Source: Alphaproteobacteria bacterium
Lineage (GTDB): Bacteria; Pseudomonadota; Alphaproteobacteria; SP197
Assembly (NCBI GenBank): GCA_016869675.1
Contig: VGDP01000003.1
Coordinates: forward strand, 62,001 to 126,000
Reading direction: 5' to 3'
Length of the DNA stretch: 64,000 bases
Part shown: positions 36,110-46,224 of the stretch, piece after piece
Position numbering within the stretch: position 1 is the stretch's first letter
How the letters are laid out: each line of letters begins with the position of its first letter
Translations under genes and position numbers: made by a program
The notes under the pieces: model-generated
What the model saw: the letters and a program-made list of their open reading frames with translations, nothing else
The model's database searches: none
What the model was told of the DNA's origin: nothing

Positions 36110-36466
36110 TCAGCGCTCGATGACGCTCTTGCGGCCCGGCCGCGCGGCGACCGTGGGCGTGGCGGCCGAACGTACCGGTTCGGCGGGTGGCCGAGCGTCC
36201 GGAGGCGGTTGAGGGGTCGCTTTCGCCGGCGCCGCCGTGGTCGAGCCGGCCCTGGCGGCGGCCCCGCGCGCCGCGATCTGTCGGATCAGGCCAATCATGC
36301 TGTCCGGCTTTGCGGCCGATTGCTTCAGGCGCGAGGCGATGAACAGCACAACGGCGCCGGGCAGCGCGTTGTCGACCAGCAGGCCGACGACGGTGCCGAA
36401 CAGGTCGTCATCGCCCAGCGAACCCGACGTGGCGCGGCCCGCCACGATCACGACGGCCCCGACCAC
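36110..36466 (-). CDS. Small membrane protein, paralogue B, start unclear
   Basis: The first usable start is GTG 36466 (118 residues), but the frame continues upstream through KEKIARILRWVGIGWIVIGVV to an AAGGAG at which the matching codon is ATT (36514) rather than ATG. The start may have decayed. It has two hydrophobic segments, a Pro/Ala-rich tail and ends RKSVIER. The same ending and layout occur in the gene at 36685-37125, so the two are paralogues. Function unknown. Confidence 0.45.
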   Translation of the reverse strand: MVGAVVIVAGRATSGSLGDDDLFGTVVGLLVDNALPGAVVLFIASRLKQSAAKPDSMIGLIRQIAARGAAARAGSTTAAPAKATPQPPPDARPPAEPVRSAATPTVAARPGRKSVIER

Positions 36467-36560
36467 GCCGATGACGATCCAGCCGATACCGACCCAGCGG
36501 AGAATCCGTGCAATCTTCTCCTTCGCAGTGCCTCCGAACCTTGGGCGCGGACCATGCCTG

Positions 36561-36644
36561 CTTGATCGTACAGCCGCCGTCGACCATCAGGTTTTGCCCG
36601 CGGACGCACGACGCCTCGGTTGAGGTCGCCGGCGCATTATTCAC
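36561..36644 (-). pseudogene. Remnant of a short-chain dehydrogenase C-terminus
   Basis: About 28 codons read VNNAPATSTEASC followed by GQNLMVDGGCTIK. They match the end of the intact SDR at 37134-37901 (GHNLMVDGGYTIK). A 40-bp core (36561-36600) is identical at 38 of 40 positions to 37137-37176. No start or upstream SDR sequence is left. It lies directly ahead of membrane-protein copy B, as the intact SDR does ahead of copy A. Confidence 0.75.
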
Positions 36645-36684
36645 CGGGCTTGCCATCGCGACGCCTTGGAGTGTGTCACGTGGC

Positions 36685-37125
36685 TCAACGCTCGATGACG
36701 CTCTTGCGCGCGGACCCGGCGGCGATGGTGGGCCACTCGACGGGCCGGATGGTCCCGGCGCGGGCCCCGTAGGCCCGCTTGCCAACGGGCGCCGGGTGGG
36801 AACCGCGCGCCCTAGCCTCGGTCATGCGGCGGATCGCCTCGTCGAGTCGGGCCGTGGTGGCGCCGTGCCGGGCGCCCCATCGACGGAGACCACGCGCCGC
36901 GAGCATCAGGCCCGCCCCAGGCACGGCGAGGACCAACGCGTCTGCAATAGCCGCCCACATGACAACGCCTTCGGGCGCGCCGCGTGGGGCATCGCCCATC
37001 AAGGCGATGAACCCGCCAAACAGGATGCCGATGCCGATCAGCAGCATGCCGATGACGCGCACGAGCGTCGCGAGGCGCTCCAGGACCAGCGTGCGGATCG
37101 TGACAGCGTCCGTGCCGTCCGCCAT
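36685..37125 (-). CDS. Small membrane protein, paralogue A
   Basis: Encodes 146 residues from ATG 37125; a GTG at 37137 overlapping the SDR stop as GTGA would add four codons. There are two hydrophobic segments (about 20-40 and 60-80), then an amphipathic helix LDEAIRRMTEA and a tail ending RKSVIER, shared with paralogue B. I do not recognise the family. Coupling to the SDR suggests co-transcription. Confidence 0.6.
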   Translation of the reverse strand: MADGTDAVTIRTLVLERLATLVRVIGMLLIGIGILFGGFIALMGDAPRGAPEGVVMWAAIADALVLAVPGAGLMLAARGLRRWGARHGATTARLDEAIRRMTEARARGSHPAPVGKRAYGARAGTIRPVEWPTIAAGSARKSVIER

Positions 37126-37133
37126 GTGCCGGG

Positions 37134-37901
37134 TCACTTGATCGTATAGCCGCCGTCGACCATCAGGTTGTGCCCGGTGATGAACGACGCGGCGTCGGAG
37201 GCGAGGAAGATCGCCGCGTTGACGAACTCCTCGATGCGGCCGCGCCGCTGCAGGGGCGTGGTGCGGCGGATTTCCTCCTCCAGGTCGCCTTCACCCGGGT
37301 TGACGTCGCCCTCGGGCGGCAGATGGTCGGTGTAGCCACAGTTGACGCTGTTGATGCGGACGTTGCGATCGCCCCACTCGACCGCGCAGTTGCGCACGAT
37401 CTGGTCGACGCCGCCCTTGGCCGCGGCGGTCGCCGCCAGGTTGCGGTAGCCGACCACGCTGGAGTTGGCCGTGAACATCACGACCGCGCCATGACGCTGG
37501 GCCAGCATGGGGCGAGCCGCCGCGACCGCCAGGCGGAAATAGCCGGTCAGCTCGGTCGCCAGGCAGGCGTCCCACATGGCGTCGGTCATGGCCTCGGCCG
37601 AACCCATGGACTCGGTCGCCGCGTTGGCCACGGCGATGTCGAGCCGCCCGTAGTGGTCGAGCGTCGCCTCAACCACGGCATGGCAATCGGCCGAGCGCGT
37701 GATGTCGCACCGGCGCGCGATGGCATCGCCGCCAGTCGCGCCGATCGCCTTGGCCGTCGCTTCCACGTCGGCGAGCGTGCGGGCGCACACCATGACCTTG
37801 GCGCCGGCGCGGGCGAGGCCCAGCGCGACCGCCCTGCCCAGCCCCTTGCCGGCGCCGGAGACCAGCGCGACCTTGCCCGCGAGCGAGAATGGATTGGTCA
37901 C
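37134..37901 (-). CDS. Short-chain dehydrogenase/reductase lacking the catalytic Tyr
   Basis: Encodes 255 residues from GTG 37901 (AAGGGG upstream). The NAD(P) loop GAGKGLG (16-22), the NAA motif and LMVDGG end are normal. In the active site the Ser (about 147-148) and Lys (162) are kept, but the Tyr of the usual Y-x3-K is Thr158 (TAAAK). It may be catalytically impaired or use another mechanism. It follows the LysR gene by 28 bp. Confidence 0.85.
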   Translation of the reverse strand: MTNPFSLAGKVALVSGAGKGLGRAVALGLARAGAKVMVCARTLADVEATAKAIGATGGDAIARRCDITRSADCHAVVEATLDHYGRLDIAVANAATESMGSAEAMTDAMWDACLATELTGYFRLAVAAARPMLAQRHGAVVMFTANSSVVGYRNLAATAAAKGGVDQIVRNCAVEWGDRNVRINSVNCGYTDHLPPEGDVNPGEGDLEEEIRRTTPLQRRGRIEEFVNAAIFLASDAASFITGHNLMVDGGYTIK

Positions 37902-37929
37902 GTCTGATCCCCTTCTTAGTCGGTGTTCT

Positions 37930-38856
37930 TCATATTTCATCGGCTTTGGCAGCCATTGTGCAATCACCGAGTGCCGCGGTGATCGATGGCACGGCAAATT
38001 CGATGAACGCACGGACGGCCGGCGCGACATGGTGGCCCGAAGCCATCACCAGGTGCACCGGAACCTCTGGCGGTGCGAAGGCGCCAAGCACGGGCACCAA
38101 ATCGCCACGCCGCAACGCCTTGGTGACCATGTAGGACAGCGCCACGGTGATTCCGTACCCCGCCGCGGCGCTGCTGAGCGCCGACGCGGTGTCGTTCACG
38201 GTCAGGCGCGGAGCGAGCGCGATCGAACGCGGCCGGCCCGCCGACACGTGGTGCCACGCTCCAGCCGGCATCAAGCCGGTCACGGCGATGACCGCATGGT
38301 CGCGCAGATCGGCTGGCACCGCCGGCGAGCCACGGCGCGCCAGATAGTCGGGGCTGGCGACGAGCAAGCGGCGCACCGCGCCGACCCGGCGCGCCACCAG
38401 AGAGGAATCGGGCAGATGGCTGATGCGTATCGCCAGGTCGACGCCTTCCTCGACCATGTCGACGATTCGGTCGACCATCAGCACCGTCACGGTCACGAGG
38501 GGGTGAACGTCGAGAAACCCGGCAATGATCGGCATCAGGACCGTTCGGCCGAACATGGCCGAGGCGGTGACGGTCAGGTGCCCGCGCGGCATGACGCCCG
38601 CACCGGAGGCGTCGTTCTCCGCATGCTCGATGTCGGCGAGCAGGCGTTGGGCATTCGCCAGGAACCGGATACCGGCGTCCGTCAGGCTCAGGCTGCGCGT
38701 CGTACGGTGGAACAGCCACGTGTCGATCCGCGATTCGAGCGCGGCCAAGGCGCGGGTCACTGCGGGCGGCGACAGCCCGAGCGTGCGCGCGACCCTGGAC
38801 AGTCCGCCCTCGGCGGCGACCGCGACGAACACCTCCATCTCGCGCAGGCGATCCAT
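37930..38856 (-). CDS. LysR-family transcriptional regulator
   Basis: Encodes 308 residues. The N-terminal winged helix (MEVFVAVAAEGGLSRVARTLGLSPPAVTRALAALE, given here in pieces: MEVFVAVAAEGG, LSPPAVTRALAALE) is followed by a periplasmic-binding-like effector domain. It is divergent from the flavin-binding gene at 38959 and is likely to control it and itself through the TATTCC motif between them. It is probably co-transcribed with the SDR. Confidence 0.9.
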   Translation of the reverse strand: MDRLREMEVFVAVAAEGGLSRVARTLGLSPPAVTRALAALESRIDTWLFHRTTRSLSLTDAGIRFLANAQRLLADIEHAENDASGAGVMPRGHLTVTASAMFGRTVLMPIIAGFLDVHPLVTVTVLMVDRIVDMVEEGVDLAIRISHLPDSSLVARRVGAVRRLLVASPDYLARRGSPAVPADLRDHAVIAVTGLMPAGAWHHVSAGRPRSIALAPRLTVNDTASALSSAAAGYGITVALSYMVTKALRRGDLVPVLGAFAPPEVPVHLVMASGHHVAPAVRAFIEFAVPSITAALGDCTMAAKADEI

Positions 38857-38860
38857 GGAT

Positions 38861-38879
38861 TATTCCGATTTCAGGAATA
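38861..38879. promoter_or_regulatory. Candidate LysR operator
   Basis: TATTCC-N7-GGAATA is a perfect inverted repeat 4 bp upstream of the LysR start. A third TATTCC half-site follows at 38899-38904. Its position between divergent genes is typical for a LysR-type binding site. Confidence 0.55.
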
Positions 38880-38958
38880 GTCACTTCCGCAAGAAGCGTA
38901 TTCCTATCGATGGCATTGGCCGCCATGGTGTCGGTGTTCAACCGCGCCGAGGCTCGAA

Positions 38959-39510
38959 ATGGCCCACCGCTACGCCGCCATCGCGTTCACGCCACAAGTC
39001 CGTGCCGTCCAGGACAAGCTGAGCAGCCGCAAGTCCTACGCCCGCATGGACGACGGCGAGGCCCGGGGGCATGTCCTGGAACAGGACGAAACCGACTTCA
39101 TCGCCTCGCAGGAGAGCTTCTACATGGCGACCGTCGGCGCCACGGGCTGGCCCTACGTCCAGCATCGAGGCGGACCGGTCGGTCTCGTCCAAGCGCTCGA
39201 CGCGACCATTATCGGCTTCGCCGACTTCCGCGGCAATCGCCAGTACATCAGTGTCGGAAACCTGACGACCGACGACCGCGTGTCGCTGTTCTCCATGGAC
39301 TACGTGAACCGGCGCCGACTCAAGCTGTTCGGCCGTGCGGCGATGATCGGCGCCGAGCGCCAGGATCTGCTGGGCCGGCTCGAACTGCCGGGCTACCGGG
39401 CACGTGTCGAACGCGGCGTGATCATCACGGTCGAGGCGTTCGACTGGAATTGTCCCCAACACATCACGCCGCGCTACACCCTGGCCGAGATGGAGGTCCT
39501 CCCTCGCTAG
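38959..39510 (+). CDS. Pyridoxamine-5'-phosphate-oxidase-family flavin-binding protein
   Basis: Encodes 183 residues with the split-barrel fold. Motifs include FYMATVGATGWPYVQHRGGPVG, FADFRGNRQYISVGNL and RLKLFGRA, as in FMN-binding proteins found near redox stress genes. It probably binds FMN; the substrate is unknown. Its stop overlaps that of the convergent rhodanese gene (shared CTAG). Confidence 0.85.
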   Translation: MAHRYAAIAFTPQVRAVQDKLSSRKSYARMDDGEARGHVLEQDETDFIASQESFYMATVGATGWPYVQHRGGPVGLVQALDATIIGFADFRGNRQYISVGNLTTDDRVSLFSMDYVNRRRLKLFGRAAMIGAERQDLLGRLELPGYRARVERGVIITVEAFDWNCPQHITPRYTLAEMEVLPR

Positions 39511-39896
39511 CCCTTGAACGGCTCGGTGGCACCGCCCGCCTGCAACCACGCGTTCATGCCGCCGGTCAGGTTGACCACGTCGGCGTAGCCCATCTCCTGG
39601 AGCGTGCGGCAGGCGAGCGCCGAGCGGCCACCCGCTGCGCAGTTGACCACCAGGCGCTTGGCGCCGCCGATGGCGGCCTTGTGGCTCGGGCTGGCCGGGT
39701 CGGCGTAGACCTCGAGCATGCCGCGCGAGGCGTTCACCGCGCCGGGTATCGTGCCGGTCTTGCGCAGTTCGTCCGCGTCGCGCACGTCGAGGAAAACGAC
39801 GCCGGGCTGGCCGACCAGCTTCTTGGCATCGTCGACCGAGACCGCCTTGATGACCGCGTTCGCCTCGGCGACCATCTGTTGATAGCCCTTGGGCAT
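39507..39896 (-). CDS. Rhodanese-like domain protein
   Basis: Encodes 129 residues as one rhodanese domain: VFLDVRDADEL at the start, then LVVNCAAGGRSALA carrying the active-site Cys in the CAAGGRS loop, and NLTGGMNAWLQAGG at the end. It is cytoplasmic, with no signal. It could transfer sulfane sulfur. The start at MPKGYQQM is supported by alignment. Confidence 0.9.
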   Translation of the reverse strand: MPKGYQQMVAEANAVIKAVSVDDAKKLVGQPGVVFLDVRDADELRKTGTIPGAVNASRGMLEVYADPASPSHKAAIGGAKRLVVNCAAGGRSALACRTLQEMGYADVVNLTGGMNAWLQAGGATEPFKG

Positions 39897-40038
39897 ACTG
39901 TCCTCGCTCGTGGTTACTGGCCAAGAATAGGCTAATGGCGGCGCCAACGTCACCCCGTGCTTGATCGCGGGGCTCCGGAGCGGCAGATTGCGCGGCCCCA
40001 CGCGCCTCCCTACATGGTGCTAGAACCCCAGGATATCC

Positions 40039-41862
<1,824 letters not shown>

Positions 41863-41922
41863 ACGTGCGCGGTGCGCGCCAGCGGGCTACCTTGACGGTG
41901 TGACCAGGGCGCCCTCGATTCC

Positions 41923-42567
41923 GTGACGCTCGAACCGCGCTTCCTCGACGGGCTGCGCGGCCGGCTGTTCGTCGTGCGCCGCGCGCCTGCGGCGGACGAT
42001 CGCGGCATCGACGTCGTGATCGCCCCGCCGTTCGCCGAGGAAATGAACCGCTCGCGCCGCATGATGGTGCTGCTGGCGATCGCCCTGGCCGAGCGGGGCT
42101 TCGGCTGCCTGGCCGTCGACCCCTTCGGCACCGGCGACAGCGACGGCGATTTCGCCGACGCCCGCTGAGACGGCTGGGTCGAGGACATGCTGGTGGTGGC
42201 GCGCGCGGGCGGTCGGCGCGTCGCGGTGCTGGGACCCCGGCTCAGCGCGCTGCTCGCGGCCGAGCTGGCGCAGCGCAGCGCGGCTGAACGCCTGGTGCTG
42301 TGGCAGCCGGTGGTCAACGGCGAGGCGTTCATGACCCAGGTTCTGCGCCTGCGCCTGGCCGGCGACCTGGCCCAGGGCGACGGCGAGCGCACGTCCACCA
42401 AGGACGTGCGCGCCCGGCTCGGCGCCGGCGAGGTGCTGGAGTTGGCCGGCTACCCATTTGCGCCCGAGCTGGTGGCGGGCGAGCCGTTCTGGACACTGCA
42501 GGAGACGACCGTGGCGCCGGCCGTGGTCGCGGCCACCGTGGCGCGCCTGACAGGAGGCACGCCATGA
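41923..42567 (+). pseudogene. Exosortase A-associated hydrolase 2 with in-frame opal codon
   Basis: The frame starts at GTG 41923 and reads IAPPFAEEMNRSRRMM and DPFGTGDSDGDFADAR, the family signature. Codon 82 is then TGA (42166-42168), where relatives have Trp (ARW). The same frame resumes DGWVEDMLVVARAGG and runs to GGTP, overlapping the next gene by ATGA. One G-to-A change of TGG explains it. Neighbours use TGA as an ordinary stop, so recoding is unlikely. Intact members belong to PEP-CTERM/exosortase polysaccharide loci. Confidence 0.82.
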
Positions 42568-43409
42568 CGGCGGGCGCGGAAAAGGCGTTCGTCCTCGACC
42601 TCGGCGGCGACGCCATGGTCGGCATCCTGCACCCCGCGGCGGCGGCCGATGGGCTGGGCGTCGTGCTGCCGATGGGCGGGCCGCAGTACCGCGTCGGCAG
42701 CCACCGCCAGTTCGTCCTGATCGCCCGCGCCCTCGCCGGGCGCGGGCATCCGGTCGTGCGCTTCGACACGCGCGGCATGGGCGACAGCGACGGCGGCTTT
42801 CCGGGCTTCGAGGCGATCGACGACGACCAGCGCGCCGCCGTGGACGCCCTGATGGTTCGTTCCCCCGCCGTACGCCGCGTCGTGCTGTGGGGCCTGTGCG
42901 ACGCGGCCTCGGCGATCCTGTTCTACGCGCACCAGGATCCGCGCATCGTCGGCGGCGTCCTGGTCAACCCGTGGGTGTGCACCCTGGAGGGTCAGGCCAA
43001 GGCCGAGGTGCGCCACTACTACGGTGGCCGGCTGGCCAGCGGCGCCTTCTGGCGCAAGCTCGCTCGCGACGAGGTGGCCGTAGGCGCAAGCCTGCGGTCG
43101 CTCGTGGGCACGCTCGCGCGCGCCGCGCGCGGCCGGCCGTCGGGCGCACCGAACGCACCCACGCTGCCCGAACGCATGGCGCACGGCTTCCGCCGTTTCG
43201 CCGGTCCGGCCTTGGTCGCCCTGTCGGGCAAGGTCCTGACGGCGCGCGAGTTCGAGGACGCGACGCGCGGGCCCGCCTGGCAAGGCCTTCTGGAGAACTG
43301 GCGCGTCGCGCTGCACCGGTTGCCCAACGCCGACCACACGTTTTCCCAGGCCGCCTGGCGCGCCGAGGTGATCGACTGGACCGCCGCGTTCCTGCGCGAC
43401 CTGCGCTGA
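42564..43409 (+). CDS. Exosortase A-associated hydrolase 1
   Basis: Encodes 281 residues of an alpha/beta-hydrolase-like protein of the exosortase-A group: GVVLPMGGPQYRVGSHRQFV, RFDTRGMGDSDG and LWGLCDAASAILFYA are characteristic. It is coupled to the interrupted hydrolase 2. GGAGG precedes the ATG. The exosortase itself and PEP-CTERM proteins are not in this window. The reaction is unknown. Confidence 0.85.
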   Translation: MTAGAEKAFVLDLGGDAMVGILHPAAAADGLGVVLPMGGPQYRVGSHRQFVLIARALAGRGHPVVRFDTRGMGDSDGGFPGFEAIDDDQRAAVDALMVRSPAVRRVVLWGLCDAASAILFYAHQDPRIVGGVLVNPWVCTLEGQAKAEVRHYYGGRLASGAFWRKLARDEVAVGASLRSLVGTLARAARGRPSGAPNAPTLPERMAHGFRRFAGPALVALSGKVLTAREFEDATRGPAWQGLLENWRVALHRLPNADHTFSQAAWRAEVIDWTAAFLRDLR

Positions 43410-43412
43410 TCG

Positions 43413-44240
43413 TTACAGACGGTCGAGCAGGCCGAGGGCGCCTTCGGCGTCGCCCTCGCCCACCGCGAGCCACGGCAGCCGGCCCGATTCCGCGTAGGGC
43501 TTCAGTGCGCGCACCAGCACCATGGGCGAGGCCATGCCCGTCGTGCCCGACGGCACCAGCTGGCCCAGCGCGTCGGCCACCGAGATCGTACCCAACGAAC
43601 TGCGCGGCCCGCGCCCCCGCTCGATCAGCAGCACGGCGCGCGTCGCGTACGCGCCGCCGTAACCGGCGAAGCCCGGCAGCGAGCGGGCCAGCACGGCACG
43701 GCGGTCATCGCCGTGGCGCGCGGCGAACAGCGCGGACCCCGCGCCCCCCGGTACCGCGTCGGCAGCCTTGATGCCCTCGTCCAGGCGCAGCTTGAGGCAC
43801 TTGGGAAACGCCGCCAGCGACAGGCCGGCCAGCGCGATGCGGTCATCGCCCAGCACGGTGCGGCCCTGGCACCAGGCGGCGTGGGCCAGGTAGCTCTTGC
43901 CGGCGCGCGGCGCGCCGAGACATGCGACGGCGCCGCCGTTCACGGCGTAGGCACCGGCGTGCAGCACCGTGGTCCCGCCTGCGTGGACGAAGGCGTGACC
44001 GACGGCCTCGAGCAGCAGCATGCGCGCCGCGGCCAGCGTGGTCGCGTGCACCGTCTGCCCGGCGACGCTGACGCGGTAGCCTGAACCGTCGCGGCGCGCG
44101 ACGACGTGGGCTGAACCCGCGTCGTCCGCCGCGACCGCGTCCAGCGCCAGGAAGCGCGCGAGGAACGGACCCGTGTCGGGCCGGTCCGCCTCGACCAGGA
44201 CCGACTGGCCGCGCCAGCCGAGCCGCCAGCGACGGATCAT
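43413..44240 (-). CDS. HprK-related kinase A (HPr-rel-A system)
   Basis: Encodes 275 residues. The P-loop GAPRAGKSYLAHA and LGDDRIAL resemble HPr kinase/phosphorylase, but the HPr-kinase N-domain is absent. It matches the HprK-related A group found with a PqqD-like protein. Its ATG overlaps the stop of that gene (ATGA). The target of phosphorylation is unknown; an atypical carrier or peptide modification is proposed for such systems. Confidence 0.85.
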   Translation of the reverse strand: MIRRWRLGWRGQSVLVEADRPDTGPFLARFLALDAVAADDAGSAHVVARRDGSGYRVSVAGQTVHATTLAAARMLLLEAVGHAFVHAGGTTVLHAGAYAVNGGAVACLGAPRAGKSYLAHAAWCQGRTVLGDDRIALAGLSLAAFPKCLKLRLDEGIKAADAVPGGAGSALFAARHGDDRRAVLARSLPGFAGYGGAYATRAVLLIERGRGPRSSLGTISVADALGQLVPSGTTGMASPMVLVRALKPYAESGRLPWLAVGEGDAEGALGLLDRL

Positions 44241-44503
44241 GGCCCGCGCACGGCCAGCCCCGCCTCCACCAGCCGATCGAGCGTCGCCGCCACGTCGGCG
44301 CGCACGCTGGCGGCATCGGCGCCCGCCGCCGCGAACACCGCGACGAGGTCGTCGAGGCTGGCGCCTTCGGCCAGCGCGTCCCACACCAGCTGGGCGGTGG
44401 CGTTGAGCACCACCACGGCGCGGCTGTCGGGGTTCATGAGGATCAGGTCGTCGGCCAGCGTCTCGCGGTCGAAGCGCGCCGCCCGGCGATAGATCGCGCT
44501 CAC
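44237..44503 (-). CDS. PqqD-family protein of the HPr-rel-A system
   Basis: Encodes 88 residues from GTG 44503. The fold pattern LILMNPDSRAVVVLNATAQLVWDAL is that of PqqD peptide chaperones, which present a precursor to a modifying enzyme. It overlaps both neighbours by 4 bp. With the HprK-related kinase it forms the recognisable core of the HPr-rel-A module. Confidence 0.88.
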   Translation of the reverse strand: MSAIYRRAARFDRETLADDLILMNPDSRAVVVLNATAQLVWDALAEGASLDDLVAVFAAAGADAASVRADVAATLDRLVEAGLAVRGP

Positions 44504-45454
44504 GCCGGGCAGGCCTTGCGCAGCACCCCGGCGCGCGCCGCGACCCACGCAGCCACTGCGTCGCGCCCGGCGCCTTGCAACGCGGCCGGGAACGCGTAGC
44601 GGCGGTCGCAGTGGCCGCCCAGCCGGCCGGCAAGTGCGGCGAGCAGCGCCGTGTCCTCGCGGCCCTCGGCCGTCTCGGCCACCAGCAACGCCAGCGCCGG
44701 TGGGACGATATCGGGGTTCTCGGCCAGCAGCAGGCGCGCAGGCGCGACGTAGCCCATGGCGGCCAGGGCCACGGCCGCCTCGACCCGGCCGTCGATGTCC
44801 CCGGACCGCGCGGGGCGCGCCTCGGGGTGGTTGAACGCAGCGAGCCAGGCACGGAACGCGTCGCCGCCGGTCGCCTGGGCGTAGCGCGCGTCCTCCAGCG
44901 CCAGCACCCGGGAATCTTCGCCCCGCCGGCGCGCCGCGGCCGCCAGGGTGGTTGCGCTCCCGTTTGGCGCGCATGGTCGCGGCGTCGGCGTAGCCGTCGT
45001 GCTCGATGATCACGCCGTCCAGGATGAAGGGGTCGCCATCGCCCAGTCCCGTGAGCGTCTCGTGGACCGTGCCCGCCCAACGCACGCCTGCGGCGCGCTG
45101 CTGTAGCCGGACGATGGGCCGTGGCGTCAGGTCGGCGCGATCGCGGATCCACACGCCGTACGCCGCGTCGCCCAGCCGCGCGAGGTCGACCGCGCACGCG
45201 ACCAGCCGCTCGTCGTCGTCGAGCCACAGAAGCCACGGCGCGTCGACCTGGTCGAGCACTTGGTTGCGCGCGTCGGCGACGTCCTCGCGCCACGTCACCG
45301 GCACGACGCGTACCGCGGCGTCGAACGAACCCACGACCCGCTGGCAGGTGGAACCGACCACCACCGGCAGGCCGAACGCGGCAGCCGAGGCGATCGCGGG
45401 TCCGGCGGCGGGCTCGTCGCCGGGCGACAGGATGGCCGCCGTCGGTCCGGTCAC
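44500..45454 (-). pseudogene. Glycosyltransferase-like protein of the HPr-rel-A cluster, frameshifted
   Basis: From GTG 45454 the frame gives a GT2-like half: VTWREDVADARNQVLDQVD, LWLDDDERL, WAGTVHETLTG. At about 44946-44953 (minus strand AACCACCC) it leaves frame and the other frame picks up TLAAAARRRGED, then LALEDARYAQATGG and a helical end at VLRKACPA. One extra base (probably a C) explains this. The enzyme resembles glycosyltransferases that recognise glycan or peptide acceptors. It is coupled to the phosphatase upstream and PqqD-like gene downstream. Confidence 0.75.
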
Positions 45455-46221
45455 GGACCCTTGCCGGTCTGAAGCAGGGCGCGGCTGTCGTCCTGCAGCA
45501 CCAGACACGTCAGCACGCCGCTGAAGTAGGCGCCGGTGTCGATACCGATGCGGTTGCCGGCGTCCACGGCCTCGGGGTTAATCGAGTGGCCGTGCACCAC
45601 CACGTGCCCGTGATCGCCGCGCGCGGCTAGAAATTCGTCGCGGATCCACATTAGGTCGAACGGGTCCTGCGAAGCCAGATCGCCCCCCGGCCGGACGCCG
45701 GCGTGGACGAACAGGTAGTCCCCTTCGACGTGATGCAAAGCGAGCGAGCGGTAGAACGCCAAGTGCGCCGGCGGCAGGGCCGCGCGCAACGACTGCTGCA
45801 CGTCGTAGGCGGCGCGCATGGCCGCGGCTTCGGTACGTGGGGTCACACCATAGCTGGCCAGGGTCGCGAGCCCGCCGTTGTAGAACCAGTTGGGCGCGGC
45901 GGCGTGATCGTCGAGGAACGCGAGCATCAGGCCCTCGTGGTTGCCCTTGAGGCAGACGCGCTCGAAGCCGTCATCGTGGGGTCCGAGGATCGCGTCGACG
46001 ACGCCGCGTGTGTCCAAACCCCGGTCCACATAGTCGCCGAGGTACACGATGACGCGCCGCGCCGCCGGGTTGGCCAGGGCGTCGGCGCGGATCATGGTGT
46101 GCAGTTCGGCCAGCAGATCGGACCGCCCATGGATGTCGCCGATGGCCCAGAGGCGCGTCCCCGGCGGCAGGATCGCCGCGCGGGGCGGTCGCACAGGGCG
46201 TCCGAACAGGCGGCTGAGCAC
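45451..46221 (-). CDS. Metallophosphoesterase (PP2A-like Ser/Thr phosphatase family)
   Basis: Encodes 256 residues. PPP-family motifs GDIHGRSDLL, GDYVDRGLDTRG, KGNHE and VVHGH are complete. It resembles bacterial serine/threonine phosphatase 1 types. Next to an HprK-related kinase it could reverse that phosphorylation, by inference from context. Its stop overlaps the glycosyltransferase-like gene by GTGA. Confidence 0.9.
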   Translation of the reverse strand: MLSRLFGRPVRPPRAAILPPGTRLWAIGDIHGRSDLLAELHTMIRADALANPAARRVIVYLGDYVDRGLDTRGVVDAILGPHDDGFERVCLKGNHEGLMLAFLDDHAAAPNWFYNGGLATLASYGVTPRTEAAAMRAAYDVQQSLRAALPPAHLAFYRSLALHHVEGDYLFVHAGVRPGGDLASQDPFDLMWIRDEFLAARGDHGHVVVHGHSINPEAVDAGNRIGIDTGAYFSGVLTCLVLQDDSRALLQTGKGP

Positions 46222-46224
46222 CGC

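Noticed and set aside
42166-42168. TGA read as selenocysteine, given the SelA-like gene at 58604
   Set aside because: The position is Trp in relatives, no SelB or tRNA-Sec is seen, and the SelA-like enzyme fits the DgaE-type group.
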